Shown: positions 7,964 through 17,028, counted from the stretch's first letter. The stretch is DNA of 64,000 bases from Microbacterium sp. ACRRU (GCF_022346945.1 NZ_JAKRNI010000015.1:1-64000), one strand, 5' to 3'. Notes: generated by a model from the letters alone, not told the origin. Made by a program: numbers and translations.

Positions 7964-8784
7964 CTCTCCAGGTCGAGGACCTGCGCATCGACATCGGCGG
8001 CCGAACCGTGGTGGACGGAGTGAGCTTCACGGTGGCCGAGGGGGCGCGGATGGGGCTCATCGGGGAGTCGGGCTCCGGCAAGTCCCTCACCGCCCTGGCC
8101 GTGCTCGGCCTGCTCCCCGACGGCGCGACCGCGTCGGGCAGCGTGCGCTGGAACGGACGCGAGATCCTCGGGCTCCCCGATCGCGAGCTCGCGCGGCTGC
8201 GGGGCGACGACATCGGGATGGTCTTCCAGGAGCCGCGCACGGCCCTGAACCCGATCCGGACGATCGGGCGCCAGATCGGCGAATCGGTCCGCATCCACGA
8301 GCGGGTCTCGCGGCGCGAGGCGCTGCGCCGAGCGGTCACCGAGGCCGAGCGCGTGGCGCTCCCCGACCCGGAGCGCATCGTCTCGCGCTATCCGCATCAG
8401 CTCTCCGGCGGTCAACGTCAGCGCGCGGCCATCGCGATGGCGCTCGCCTGCCGACCGCGTCTGCTCATCGCCGATGAACCGACGACCGCGCTGGACGTGA
8501 CGATTCAGGCCGGCATCCTGTCGCTCCTGCGATCGCTGGTTCAGGATGCCGACATGTCGCTGGTCTTCATCACGCACGACCTCGCCGTGCTCGCGCAGGT
8601 CGCCACGCACGCGGTGGTCCTCGAGCGCGGCCGGATCGTCGAACAGGCGGCGGTGCCCGACCTGCTGCGGGCGCCCGCCTCCCCGGTGACGCAGGCCCTG
8701 CTGCGGGACGCGACGGCGACCCTGTGGCATCCCGAGATCGATCGCCACCGAACCGAGCGGGAGGGCGGGCAGCGCCATGAGTGA
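7960..8784 (+). CDS. ABC transporter ATP-binding protein (DppD-like)
   Basis: 274 residues with Walker A GESGSGKS, ABC signature LSGGQRQR, Walker B LLIADEP followed by TTALDVT, and an H-loop in FITHDL. It energises the peptide/nickel-type importer with the second ATPase. ATG overlaps the upstream stop (ATGA). The C-terminal extension is short compared with DppD and lacks the Cys-rich iron-sulfur-like tail of some homologues. Confidence 0.92.
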   Translation: MTLQVEDLRIDIGGRTVVDGVSFTVAEGARMGLIGESGSGKSLTALAVLGLLPDGATASGSVRWNGREILGLPDRELARLRGDDIGMVFQEPRTALNPIRTIGRQIGESVRIHERVSRREALRRAVTEAERVALPDPERIVSRYPHQLSGGQRQRAAIAMALACRPRLLIADEPTTALDVTIQAGILSLLRSLVQDADMSLVFITHDLAVLAQVATHAVVLERGRIVEQAAVPDLLRAPASPVTQALLRDATATLWHPEIDRHRTEREGGQRHE

Positions 8785-9568
8785 GACGATCCTGCACGCC
8801 CGCGGCCTCTCCCGCACGTACGTCGCGCCCCGCACGAAGGGATGGCGCCGCACCGAACGCACCGCGGGCCTGGTGGACGTGGACGTCTCGGTGCGCGCGG
8901 GCCGGTCGGTGGGCATCATCGGCGAGTCGGGGTCGGGCAAGTCCACGCTCGTGCGCCTGCTGCTGGGGCTGGACGTCCCCTCCGCCGGGAGCGTCGAGGT
9001 GGAGGGGCGCACCGTCGACGCGCGCGGTTCGGCCCGGTCACTGCACTGGCTCCGTCGGGCCACGGGGATCGTGCTTCAAGACCCTTACGCGTCGCTGGAC
9101 CCGCGCATGAGCGTCGGCCGGATCGTCGGGGAACCCCTGTGGGCGCTCGGGATCGACGGAGATCGCCGGGCCCGCGTCCGCGAGGTGCTGGAGCAGGTCG
9201 GCCTCGACTCCGGGGCGGCGGAGAGATTCCCGCACGAGTTCTCGGGCGGGCAGCGGCAGCGCATCGCCCTGGCCCGCGCCCTCGTCCACCGTCCCCGGAT
9301 CCTCGTCGGCGACGAGCCCCTGTCGGCGCTGGACGTGACGATGCGCGCGCAGATCCTGCGCCTCCTCGCCCGTCTGCGCACCGAGGAGCAGCTGACGCTC
9401 GTGCTGGTCTCGCACGACATCGGGGTCGTGCAGAACGTGTGCGACGAGGTCGTGGTGATGAAGGACGGCCGCGTCGTCGAACAGGGCCCGACCGAGAAGG
9501 TCCTGCTGCAGCCTCAGGCCGCCTACACGCGGCAGCTGCTCGCGTCGGTCCCGACTCTGCCGGCCTGA
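8777..9568 (+). CDS. ABC transporter ATP-binding protein (DppF-like)
   Basis: 263 residues with Walker A GESGSGKST, signature FSGGQRQR, Walker B ILVGDEP then LSALDV, and VSHDIGV. The 8-nt overlap with the preceding ATPase places it last in the operon. In this family the D- and F-type ATPases form a heterodimer under the two permeases. No clear hairpin terminator follows; short CCTGTTC repeats occupy the gap. Confidence 0.92.
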   Translation: MSETILHARGLSRTYVAPRTKGWRRTERTAGLVDVDVSVRAGRSVGIIGESGSGKSTLVRLLLGLDVPSAGSVEVEGRTVDARGSARSLHWLRRATGIVLQDPYASLDPRMSVGRIVGEPLWALGIDGDRRARVREVLEQVGLDSGAAERFPHEFSGGQRQRIALARALVHRPRILVGDEPLSALDVTMRAQILRLLARLRTEEQLTLVLVSHDIGVVQNVCDEVVVMKDGRVVEQGPTEKVLLQPQAAYTRQLLASVPTLPA

Positions 9569-9705
9569 CCGGTTCGCCTCCGCCCCCGACCGCGGCCGAG
9601 AACAGGCTCCGCGTCCGGCACAGGCCGATTCGGGCCGGATCGCCCTGTTCGAAAGGCGCCTCCTGTTCTGGGCGCAACGGATGCCACGATGTCGGTGACC
9701 GGCGC

Positions 9706-9711
9706 TAGCCT
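9706..9711 (+). promoter_or_regulatory. Leaderless -10 box (TAGCCT) for the M4 protease
   Basis: TAGCCT ends 7 nt before the ATG at 9719. This leaves no room for a Shine-Dalgarno site and argues against the upstream in-frame start at 9689. Confidence 0.5.
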
Positions 9712-9718
9712 CGGCCCC

Positions 9719-10783
9719 ATGACCCCCGGCATCGTTCCCCCGTTCCTGCTCGATCGGCTCGCGTCCGTCGATGACCCGCGCCTGGCGCGCGCCGCCGCGG
9801 CGGCCCGGAAGACCCTCGCCATCCCGCGTCCCGAGCGCCCCGCGCGCACGCGGCTGCGACTGTCGGTCGACGCCGGAACGCTCGTGGCCGAGGCCGCGCC
9901 CGCGCCCGACCGCGTCATCTCGGACGCGGGCAACACCGAACGGCTTCCTGGTCGGCGCGTGCGCACGGAGGACGACGGCCCCACCGGCGATCGCTCCGTC
10001 GACGAGGCCTACGACGGCCTCGGCGCGAGCTACGACTTCTTCTGGGATGCCTTCGCCCGTGACGGCATCGACGCCGCGGGCGGGTCGCTCCTGGCGACGG
10101 TGCACTTCGGCGTCGACTACGACAACGCGTTCTGGAACGGCGAGCGCATGGTCTTCGGAGACGGCGACGGCGAGGTGTTCGTCGGCTTCACCCGCTCGCT
10201 CAGCGTGATCGCGCACGAACTCGGTCACGGCGTCACCGAGGCGTCCGGCGGCCTCGAGTATCAGGGACAGTCGGGAGCGCTGAACGAATCCTTCTCCGAC
10301 GTCTTCGGCGCTCTCGCCGAGCAGCACGCGCGCGGACAGCGTGCCGACGAGGCGTCGTGGCTGATCGGCGAAGGCATCTTCACCGACGCCGTCGAGGGCG
10401 TCGCGTTGCGCTCGATGTCGGCGCCGGGAACGGCGTACGACGACGACGTCCTCGGCGTCGATCCGCAGCCCGGGCACATGCGCGACTACGTCGACACCGA
10501 GGACGACAACGGCGGCGTGCACATCAACTCCGGCATCCCCAACCGGGCATTCTTCCTCGTCGCCACCCGCTTGGGCGGCTTCGCGTGGGAGCGGGCGGGT
10601 CTCATCTGGTACCACACCCTCACATCGGGGTCGCTGTCGGTGACCGCCGACTTCGCCGCGTTCGCCGCCGCCACCCGCGCCGCCGCGGTGGCGGAGTACG
10701 GTGAGGAGTCGGAGGAGGTCGACGCCGTCCGCGCCGCATGGGCCGAGGTGGGCGTCGAAGCGCAGAAGGATGCCACGACCTGA
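9719..10783 (+). CDS. Protealysin-like M4 family metallopeptidase
   Basis: 354 residues. Thermolysin-fold zinc site: HELGH at residues 166-170 and the third ligand Glu190 in NESFSD, a spacing of 24 residues from the first His as in thermolysin. The catalytic-domain His motif GGVHINSGIPNRAF is near residue 265. The N-terminus has no signal peptide but starts with PGIVPPFLL, like the short propeptide of protealysin-type M4 proteases. Such proteases are produced without a Sec signal and auto-process the short propeptide. The downstream gene encodes its probable dedicated inhibitor and overlaps its 3' end. Confidence 0.92.
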   Translation: MTPGIVPPFLLDRLASVDDPRLARAAAAARKTLAIPRPERPARTRLRLSVDAGTLVAEAAPAPDRVISDAGNTERLPGRRVRTEDDGPTGDRSVDEAYDGLGASYDFFWDAFARDGIDAAGGSLLATVHFGVDYDNAFWNGERMVFGDGDGEVFVGFTRSLSVIAHELGHGVTEASGGLEYQGQSGALNESFSDVFGALAEQHARGQRADEASWLIGEGIFTDAVEGVALRSMSAPGTAYDDDVLGVDPQPGHMRDYVDTEDDNGGVHINSGIPNRAFFLVATRLGGFAWERAGLIWYHTLTSGSLSVTADFAAFAAATRAAAVAEYGEESEEVDAVRAAWAEVGVEAQKDATT

Positions 10784-11090
10784 GGCCACGCCCGGACCGA
10801 CGTTCGCCGTCGTCGTCGTGCGCTCGGGCGGGATCGCCGGCATGTCGCGACGGTGGCGTGCCGAACCCGACCCCGAGGGGGCTTCGCGTTGGCGCTCACT
10901 GATCGACCGCTGCCCGTGGGATGCGCCTCCCCCGCCGTCGAGCGGGGCCGACCGCTTCCAGTGGCGCATCGATGTCGAGGAGGGCGGGACCGCCGTGCAT
11001 CACGCGCGCCTCGCCGACACACAGGTCGAGGGCCCGTGGCGCGCGTTGATCGACGAAGTTCGCCGTGCGGCCGGAGCGCACCGGACCTGA
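10770..11090 (+). CDS. Emfourin-like (protealysin inhibitor) protein
   Basis: 106 residues. The segment VVRSGGIAGMSRRWRAEP near residues 16-33 matches the conserved core of emfourins, small proteins encoded next to protealysin-like M4 proteases that inhibit them tightly. The ATG at 10770 lies 14 nt inside the 3' end of the protease gene, implying coupled translation. A longer in-frame start at 10701 would add a basic, low-complexity stretch. Emfourin identity is inferred from motif and gene order. Confidence 0.85.
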   Translation: MPRPEATPGPTFAVVVVRSGGIAGMSRRWRAEPDPEGASRWRSLIDRCPWDAPPPPSSGADRFQWRIDVEEGGTAVHHARLADTQVEGPWRALIDEVRRAAGAHRT

Positions 11091-11133
11091 TCTCCCCTGG
11101 CCGGGGCGGTCGGGAGGTGCCGGGGCGGGGTGC

Positions 11134-11745
11134 TCAGCCGAACAGCTTCCGCCGCTTCTTCTTCGACGGGATGCTCTTCTGCAGGTACACGACGCCGAGC
11201 CACCGGCCGAACTTGAAGCCGACCCGGCCCATGCGCCCTACCTCGGTGAACCCGAGCTTGTGGTGCAGCGCGATCGAGGCATCTGCGCCCTTGTCGCTGA
11301 TGGCCGCGACCATCTCGCGGATGCCCTTCTCGGAGCACGCCTCGATGAGCGCCTCCAGGAGCGCGCGCCCGAGGCCCTTGCCCGATGCCGCCTGCCCGAG
11401 GTAGATCGAGTTCTCGACGGTATAGCGGTAAGCCGACTTCGACTGCCACGGCTGCACGAGTGCATAGCCGAGGATCTGCCCCCCGGGAGACTCGGCGACC
11501 AGGAAGGGCAGGCCCAGGCGCTGCAGCGTGTCGAACTTCTCGCGCCATTTCGCGATCGACCACGCCTTCTCATCGAAAGTCACGACCGAGTTGCGCACGT
11601 AGTAGTTGTAGATCTCACGGATGTCGGGGATGTCGCCTTCCGTGGCGGGTCTGATCTCGTACGAGAACGGCCGCTCCGGCTCGGGCGCACGTCGCAGGTG
11701 CAGCGGCAGCCGGCGTCGGCTCTTCTCGTACTCCTCTTCCAGCAC
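11134..11745 (-). CDS. GNAT family N-acetyltransferase (Pat/phosphinothricin acetyltransferase-like)
   Basis: 203 residues. The GNAT fold is recognisable from RPATEGDIPDIREIYNYYV, the YRYTVENSIYL strand and the acetyl-CoA loop ASGKGLGRALL near residue 130; GRMGRVGFKFGRWLGVVYLQ near the C-terminus is typical of the phosphinothricin/methionine-sulfone acetyltransferase group. The Lys-Arg-rich tail KKKRRK is unusual and may bind nucleic acid or ribosomes. GTG start at 11745 is preceded by TAAAGT plus 6 nt. The true substrate is not determinable. Confidence 0.88.
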   Translation of the reverse strand: MLEEEYEKSRRRLPLHLRRAPEPERPFSYEIRPATEGDIPDIREIYNYYVRNSVVTFDEKAWSIAKWREKFDTLQRLGLPFLVAESPGGQILGYALVQPWQSKSAYRYTVENSIYLGQAASGKGLGRALLEALIEACSEKGIREMVAAISDKGADASIALHHKLGFTEVGRMGRVGFKFGRWLGVVYLQKSIPSKKKRRKLFG

Positions 11746-11837
11746 GAGCCCACTTTACGGCGCCGCCCGTTTCGGCCGTGTGACCGCGGCCACGGGAGGC
11801 GAGGGCGAAGACCCGCCCGCTCGGGCGTTGTCCGTCC

Positions 11838-12524
11838 TCAGCCGGGGAGCCGCCAGTCCACGGGAGCAGCGCCCTGCTCCTCCAGGAGCGCGTTGACACG
11901 CGAGAACGGTCGCGAACCGAAGAAGCCGCGACGGGCCGACAGCGGCGACGGGTGCGCGGATGCCACGATCGCGGTGTCACCGAGCAGACCGGTGAGGTTC
12001 GCGGCATCCCGGCCCCACAGGAGAGCCACGAGCGGCTGCTCGCGCGAGGCGAGGCTGCGGATGGCGTGCTCGGTGACCCGCTCCCACCCCCAGCCGCGGT
12101 GCGAGCCCGGCGCCCCGGGGGCGACGGTCAGGACGCGGTTGAGGAGCATGACACCCTGGTCGGCCCAGGCGGAGAGGTCGCCGTGGGCCGCCGGCGCGAT
12201 GCCCAGGTCGTCCGACATCTCGCGATAGATGTTGGTCAAGCTGCGCGGCAGAGGCCGGACGTGCGGATCCACCGCGAACGACAGGCCGATCGGATGCCCC
12301 GGCGTCGGATAGGGGTCTTGACCGACGATGAGCACGCGGACCGCGTCCAGCGGCGTGCGGAACGCCCGCAGCACGAGCTCGCCACTGGGAAGGTATGGGG
12401 CGCCCTCGGCGCGCAAGCGTTCCCCGATGTCGGCGATATCGGCCGCGACGGGAGCCAACGGCTCGACCCAGGAGGCGTGGATGAGTCCGGCGTCGGCGAG
12501 CTGCGCAAGGGACTTCCCGGTCAC
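11838..12524 (-). CDS. ung: Uracil-DNA glycosylase
   Basis: 228 residues, family-1 UDG. The water-activating loop [10 protein letters not shown] contains the catalytic Asp at residue 70; the uracil-binding LLNRVLTV and the leucine-intercalation motif [13 protein letters not shown] are both present. It removes uracil from DNA at the start of base excision repair. The GTG at 12524 overlaps the stop of the upstream phosphoribosyltransferase gene by 4 nt and gives the normal family length; a longer frame to 12596 would run through the neighbour. Confidence 0.96.
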   Translation of the reverse strand: MTGKSLAQLADAGLIHASWVEPLAPVAADIADIGERLRAEGAPYLPSGELVLRAFRTPLDAVRVLIVGQDPYPTPGHPIGLSFAVDPHVRPLPRSLTNIYREMSDDLGIAPAAHGDLSAWADQGVMLLNRVLTVAPGAPGSHRGWGWERVTEHAIRSLASREQPLVALLWGRDAANLTGLLGDTAIVASAHPSPLSARRGFFGSRPFSRVNALLEEQGAAPVDWRLPG

Positions 12525-13021
12525 GCGGCGTCTTCGTCTCGCACCGACCCCTGGTGCGACCAGGGGAAGTCGATCCAGAGCGACGTGTCCTTCCACGAAT
12601 AGTCCGGGACGATCACGGTGGTCGGCTTGGTGTAGATGACCGCCGAACGGGCCTCGGCACCGTGGCGGTCGAGCAGCTTCACCGCGAGGTCGAGAGTGCG
12701 ACCGCTGTCGGCCACGTCGTCGACGAGCAGGACGCGCCGTCCCTCCAGGTACGACAGGTCGAGCGCGGGCGGCAGCACTTCGGGCGCATCGAGCACCGTT
12801 CCGACGCCGGTATAGAACTCCACGTTCAAGGCACCGCAGTTCTTCACGCCGAGGCCGTACGCGATCGCACCGCCCGGGAGCAGCCCTCCGCGCGCGATCG
12901 CGACGACCACCTCGGGGATGAACCCGTCGGCGACGATCGCCCGCGAGATGTCCCGCGTGGCGGTGCCGAAGTCGTCCCAGGTCAGTCGTTCGCGGTCATC
13001 CGTCGTCTTCGCCACGCCCAT
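12521..13021 (-). CDS. Purine-type phosphoribosyltransferase
   Basis: 166 residues with the PRPP-binding motif [14 protein letters not shown] near residue 97 and the N-terminal ARGGLLPGG loop. The size and layout fit xanthine/hypoxanthine/guanine-type salvage enzymes, though the actinobacterial group of this type is uncharacterised in substrate. Upstream, CACCCTAGGGTG (13044-13055) offers a -10 (TAGGGT) on this strand and a GAGAGG ribosome site 3-8 nt before the ATG. Operon with ung. Confidence 0.88.
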   Translation of the reverse strand: MGVAKTTDDRERLTWDDFGTATRDISRAIVADGFIPEVVVAIARGGLLPGGAIAYGLGVKNCGALNVEFYTGVGTVLDAPEVLPPALDLSYLEGRRVLLVDDVADSGRTLDLAVKLLDRHGAEARSAVIYTKPTTVIVPDYSWKDTSLWIDFPWSHQGSVRDEDAA

Positions 13022-13081
13022 CGCCTCTCATCGTGTGTCTCTCACCCTAGGGTGTCTCCCGGATGCCGCCGGGCCCGGTGC

Positions 13082-13087
13082 TAGCCT
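13082..13087 (+). promoter_or_regulatory. Leaderless -10 box (TAGCCT) for the MFS gene
   Basis: TAGCCT is separated from the ATG at 13094 by exactly 6 nt (CACGCC); no ribosome-binding site is possible. Confidence 0.55.
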
Positions 13088-13093
13088 CACGCC

Positions 13094-14593
13094 ATGTCGC
13101 GCGTCTCGGGCGCGGTCGGCCGGGTGCGCGGGTCCGCGCTCGGGGTGACCGCGGGACTCATCGGGTGGTTCGTGCTGGTGGAGCTCGCCAGCGGCATCCT
13201 GCAGGGGTACTACGTGCCGCTGCTGCCCGACATCGTCGTTCATCTCGGCATCCGTGACGCCGACGTCAACTGGTTCGAGGCGGCGCAGCTGCTGCTCTCG
13301 GCCCTCGTGCTGCCCGTTCTCGCCAAGCTCGGCGACATGTTCGGGCACAAGCGCATCCTCCTCGCTTCCGCCCTCGCGACGGCCGCCGCGAGCTGGTGGT
13401 TGGTGTTCGCCGACACCTTCCCGACCTTCCTCATCGCGTGGGCGCTCCAGGGTTTCTACGTCGTGTGGCTGCCCCTGGAGATCGCCCTGATCTTCGACCG
13501 CGGACGCCGCCAGAGCCGCGGGGTCTCGCAGACCCGCCGCGCCGCGGGGCTCCTGGTCGTGGGGCTGCAGGCCGGCGCGATCCTGGGGGCGTTGGCGGCG
13601 GGTCGCCTCTTCGCCGCCGTCGGCGGGGATCTACGGCTCGCGCTGACCGTCCCCGCGATCGCCGTGACGTTGGTGTGCGTGGTGATCTGGTTCGGTGTCC
13701 CCGAATCCGAGCGGATGCCGGGCGCCCGGCGACTCGACATCGGCGGGTTCGTGCTGCTCGCCGCGGCGCTCCTGTGCGTGACCGGCGCACTGTCGTTCGT
13801 GCGACTGCCCGCCGGGCCCGGCCCCGCCGTCATCGTCTCCCTGCTCGTGCTCGGTGCGATCCTGCTGGTGGTGTTCGCCCGATACGAACTCGGACGCCCC
13901 GACCCCGCCGTCGATATCCGTGTGCTCCGACGCCCCGAGATGTGGCCGGTCCAGGTGACGGCGTTCCTCGTGGGCATCAGTCTGCTCGGCGCGCAGGGGC
14001 CGCTCGCCACGTACGCGGGGACCGATCGTTCCCTCGGCTACGGGCTCGGACTCGATGCCACCGACCGCTCCAACGTGATCGGGGTGTACCTGGTGTCGCT
14101 CATCGTCGGCGCGGTGCTCTTCGCCGTCACGTCACGGCGCGCGAGCCCGCGGGCCGTCCTCATCGGCGCGGCGGCGCTCGTCGGGACGGGGTATGTCCTG
14201 CTGATTCCGCTCCACACCGAACTGTGGGAGGTGCTCGTGTGCCTGGCGATCGCCGGGCTCGGCTCGGGCGCCCTGGTGGCGGCGATGCCCGCGGCCGCGG
14301 CGGCCGCCGCCCCGCGCGGACAGACGGGTGTGGCATCCGCCCTCACCAACACGACCAAGACGATCGGCGGCACGATGTCGTCGGCGGTGTTCGGCGTGGT
14401 GCTCGCGGGCGGAGCGGGTGCCGCGGTGGCCGCCACGGCCGCACCGCTCGCGGGATACATCACGGTGTGGGCGATCTGCGCGGCCGGGGGCTTCGTCGCG
14501 GCCGTGCTGTTGCTGTTCGTTCCGAAGGTCGCCTTCGCCGACACCGCCGAGGCCGAGGCCTCCGCCCACGCCGCGCGCGGCGACGTGGTCTGA
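13094..14593 (+). CDS. MFS transporter (large, about 14 membrane helices)
   Basis: 499 residues. The loop after helix 2 reads GDMFGHKRIL, the major-facilitator motif A. Hydrophobic segments continue to the C-terminus and number about 14, as in the DHA2 drug/proton antiporter group, although the first pair is atypical (LIGWFVLVELASGILQGYYV). Substrate unknown. The tail after residue 480 is polar. Divergent from the phosphoribosyltransferase gene, with a leaderless start. Confidence 0.88.
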   Translation: MSRVSGAVGRVRGSALGVTAGLIGWFVLVELASGILQGYYVPLLPDIVVHLGIRDADVNWFEAAQLLLSALVLPVLAKLGDMFGHKRILLASALATAAASWWLVFADTFPTFLIAWALQGFYVVWLPLEIALIFDRGRRQSRGVSQTRRAAGLLVVGLQAGAILGALAAGRLFAAVGGDLRLALTVPAIAVTLVCVVIWFGVPESERMPGARRLDIGGFVLLAAALLCVTGALSFVRLPAGPGPAVIVSLLVLGAILLVVFARYELGRPDPAVDIRVLRRPEMWPVQVTAFLVGISLLGAQGPLATYAGTDRSLGYGLGLDATDRSNVIGVYLVSLIVGAVLFAVTSRRASPRAVLIGAAALVGTGYVLLIPLHTELWEVLVCLAIAGLGSGALVAAMPAAAAAAAPRGQTGVASALTNTTKTIGGTMSSAVFGVVLAGGAGAAVAATAAPLAGYITVWAICAAGGFVAAVLLLFVPKVAFADTAEAEASAHAARGDVV

Positions 14594-14616
14594 CGCGCGC
14601 CCCGGGCTCGCGGCGG

Positions 14617-15399
14617 TCAGTCCTCCGCGCCGCGCACGCGGAGGGGCCCTCGCGCGAGCAGGTGCTGAGCGGACTGCGCCACCGGGCGCACCGTGACCAG
14701 GTCGAGGTTGACGTGCCCGGGGGCATCAACGGCGTAGACGATCACGTCGGCGACGTCCTCGGCCAGGAGCGGCGCCTGGACGCCCTCGTACAGCTTGTCG
14801 ACACCCGCCTGATCCCCGCCGAGGCGGTTGAGCGTGAACTCCTCCGTGCGCACCATCCCGGGGGCGATCTCGATGACCCGCACCGGTTCGCCGTTCAGTT
14901 CCTGCCGGAGCGCGTGCACGAGCATCGACTCCCCCGCCTTGGCCGCGTTGTACCCGGCACCGCCGGGGTAGGCCACCTGCGCGGCGGTCGACGTGACGAA
15001 CAGCAGGTCGGCGTATCCCGCGCGCGCCGCGGCGCGACGCAAGAGCGGAAGGAGGGATGCCACGAGCCGCTGCGACGACAGCACATTGGCCTCGAACATC
15101 CAGCGCCAGTCGTCCGGATGGCCGTCTTCGACGCGGTCGGCGCCGCGCGCACCCCCGGCGACGTGGATGAGGGCATCGACGCCGCCCGTGTCGTCGAGCC
15201 ACGCGGCGAGACCGGCGACGGCGTCACCGTCGGTGAGGTCGGCGGCGTGGGCGACGACGCCCGTCTCGGCCTCGAGCGCGGCGAGCCGCTCCGCGCGGCG
15301 GGCGACCCCCACGACGTCCCATCCGCGGGCGCGCAGCGCCCGTGCGGCCGCCTCACCGATTCCCGAACTCGCCCCGGTCACCACCGCACGTCTCGCCAT
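14617..15399 (-). CDS. SDR family NAD(P)-dependent oxidoreductase
   Basis: 260 residues. Rossmann cofactor motif TGASSGIGEA near the N-terminus, NVLSS, the catalytic Ser (VTSTAAQ) and YNAAK (YxxxK) near residue 160. Substrate unknown. A GTG at 15408 is in frame but lies within the predicted -10 box (TAGCGT, 15407-15412), so the ATG at 15399 is preferred. Convergent with the upstream MFS gene across a 23-nt gap. Confidence 0.9.
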   Translation of the reverse strand: MARRAVVTGASSGIGEAAARALRARGWDVVGVARRAERLAALEAETGVVAHAADLTDGDAVAGLAAWLDDTGGVDALIHVAGGARGADRVEDGHPDDWRWMFEANVLSSQRLVASLLPLLRRAAARAGYADLLFVTSTAAQVAYPGGAGYNAAKAGESMLVHALRQELNGEPVRVIEIAPGMVRTEEFTLNRLGGDQAGVDKLYEGVQAPLLAEDVADVIVYAVDAPGHVNLDLVTVRPVAQSAQHLLARGPLRVRGAED

Positions 15400-15406
15400 G
15401 GCCCCC

Positions 15407-15412
15407 ACGCTA
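15407..15412 (-). promoter_or_regulatory. Leaderless -10 box (TAGCGT) for the SDR gene
   Basis: TAGCGT on the minus strand ends 7 nt before the ATG at 15399 and decides the start choice. Confidence 0.5.
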
Positions 15413-15468
15413 CCGTCGGGCGCGCGGACAGCAGCGCCCGGCGCAGATTACGGTGCGTGTCCGCCCTG

Positions 15469-15497
15469 TTGTCGACGCGGCCGGACGTCCCTACGCT
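15469..15497 (+). promoter_or_regulatory. Candidate metY promoter
   Basis: TTGTCG and TACGCT are separated by 17 nt, 52 nt before the GTG start. The leader contains a GAGGAGC ribosome site. No recognisable SAM riboswitch fits in this short leader. Confidence 0.4.
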
Positions 15498-15548
15498 CGC
15501 AGAAGGCCGTGGCATCCGTCGCGGTCTCCGAAGACGTGAGGAGCAGCC

Positions 15549-16871
15549 GTGTCGGCACCCGAGAACTGGCGTTTCGAGACCAAGCAGATCCACACCGGCG
15601 CGCAGCCCGACCCGGTGACCAAGGCGCGCGCGACGCCCATCTACCAGACCACGTCGTACGTGTTCGACAACGCCGACCACGCCGCGAACCTCTTCGCGCT
15701 CGCGGAGTTCGGCAACATCTACACCCGCATCCAGAACCCCACGCAGGACGTCGTCGAGCAGCGCATCGCCGCACTGGAGGGGGGCACCGGCGCCCTCCTC
15801 GTCGCCAGTGGCCAGGCCGCCGAGACGTTCGCGGTGCTGAACATCGCGCAGGCGGGCGACCACATCGTCTCGTCGAGCTCGATCTACGGCGGGACGTACA
15901 ACCTGTTCAAGTACACCCTCGCCAAGCTCGGCATCGAGACGACGTTCGTCGAGAACCAGGACGACCCCGAGGCCTGGCGCGCGGCGGTCCGCCCGAACAC
16001 GAAGCTGTTCTTCGCCGAGACCATCGGCAACCCGAAGATCAACGTGCTCGACATCCGTACGGTCGCCGACGTCGCGCACGAGAGCGGCGTGCCGCTCATC
16101 GTCGACAACACCATCGCGACGCCGTACCTCATCCGCCCGTTCGAGCACGGCGCCGACATCGTCATCCACTCGGCGACGAAGTTCATCGGCGGCCACGGCA
16201 CCACCATCGGCGGCGTGATTGTCGACGGCGGGACGTTCGCCTGGTCGGAGAACGTCGAGAAATTCCCCGGCCTCACCGAGCCCGACCCGTCCTACCACGG
16301 CGCTTCGTACACGACGGCCGTCGGCGACGGCCTGGCGTACATCATCAAGGCGCGCGTGCAGCTGCTGCGCGACCTGGGTGCCGCCATCTCGCCGCAGAGC
16401 GCGTGGCTGCTGATCCAGGGCCTGGAGACCCTGTCCCTGCGGATCGAGCGCCACGTGCAGAACGCGCAGGAGATCGCCGAGTGGCTCGAGGCGCACGACG
16501 ACGTCGCGAGCGTGAACTACTCCGGCCTCCCCACGTCGCCCTGGTATGCCGCCGCCAACAACTACGCCCCGAAGGGTGTCGGCGCCGTGCTGTCGTTCGA
16601 GCTCAAGGGCGGTGTCGAGGCCGGGCGCGAGTTCGTCAACTCGCTCACTCTGTTCAGCCACCTCGCCAACATCGGCGACGTCCGCTCGCTCGTGATCCAC
16701 CCCGCCTCCACGACGCACTCGCAGCTCACCCCCGAGCAGCAGCTGACCTCGGGCGTCACCCCGGGCCTCGTGCGCCTGTCGGTGGGTCTGGAGAACATCG
16801 ACGACCTCAAGGCCGACCTCGACCAGGCCCTCGCCGCCGCGCGGCGCCTGTCCGAGGCCGCCCGCGCGTAA
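15549..16871 (+). CDS. metY: O-acetylhomoserine aminocarboxypropyltransferase (sulfhydrylase)
   Basis: 440 residues, Cys/Met-metabolism PLP enzyme. ETKQIHTGAQPDP and TTSYVFDNADHAANLFAL at the N-terminus are characteristic of O-acetylhomoserine sulfhydrylases; the PLP Lys is in HSATKFIGGHGT near residue 210. It makes homocysteine from O-acetyl-L-homoserine and sulfide. GTG start with a GAGGAGC ribosome site. Its substrate is made by MetX, encoded 1 kb downstream on the same strand beyond an oppositely oriented SDR gene. Confidence 0.95.
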   Translation: MSAPENWRFETKQIHTGAQPDPVTKARATPIYQTTSYVFDNADHAANLFALAEFGNIYTRIQNPTQDVVEQRIAALEGGTGALLVASGQAAETFAVLNIAQAGDHIVSSSSIYGGTYNLFKYTLAKLGIETTFVENQDDPEAWRAAVRPNTKLFFAETIGNPKINVLDIRTVADVAHESGVPLIVDNTIATPYLIRPFEHGADIVIHSATKFIGGHGTTIGGVIVDGGTFAWSENVEKFPGLTEPDPSYHGASYTTAVGDGLAYIIKARVQLLRDLGAAISPQSAWLLIQGLETLSLRIERHVQNAQEIAEWLEAHDDVASVNYSGLPTSPWYAAANNYAPKGVGAVLSFELKGGVEAGREFVNSLTLFSHLANIGDVRSLVIHPASTTHSQLTPEQQLTSGVTPGLVRLSVGLENIDDLKADLDQALAAARRLSEAARA

Positions 16872-16880
16872 GCGGTCTCT

Positions 16881-16915
16881 CGACGCCCCGCCCCGGTCCC
16901 CGGGTCGGGGCGTCG
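16881..16915 (+). terminator. Intrinsic terminator after metY
   Basis: Perfect 10-bp stem CGACGCCCCG/CGGGGCGTCG with a 15-nt loop, 10 nt after the stop. Confidence 0.65.
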
Positions 16916-16940
16916 TCGCGTGTGGCCCCCCGTGGTGCTG

Positions 16941-17002
16941 CGTGAGTCGCCAGGATTTGTCGCCCGGGCTGCGCCCGAGGCGACAAATCCTGGCGAATCA
17001 CG
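16941..17002. repeat. Long near-perfect inverted repeat (REP-like)
   Basis: Two 25-nt arms built on CGCCAGGATTTGTCGCC and GGCGACAAATCCTGGCG, with two mismatches, surround a GC-rich centre that can itself form a small hairpin (CGGGC/GCCCG). It lies between the metY terminator and the convergent SDR stop. The AT-containing arm is unlike the flanking DNA. Plausible as a REP/BIME-like element or a bidirectional terminator. Confidence 0.75.
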
Positions 17003-17028
17003 CCCGGGGGGGCGGGGGGCCGGGGGCG

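Noticed and set aside
15480..15548. SAM or T-box riboswitch before metY
   Set aside because: The leader after the putative start site is only about 45 nt and shows none of the conserved core.
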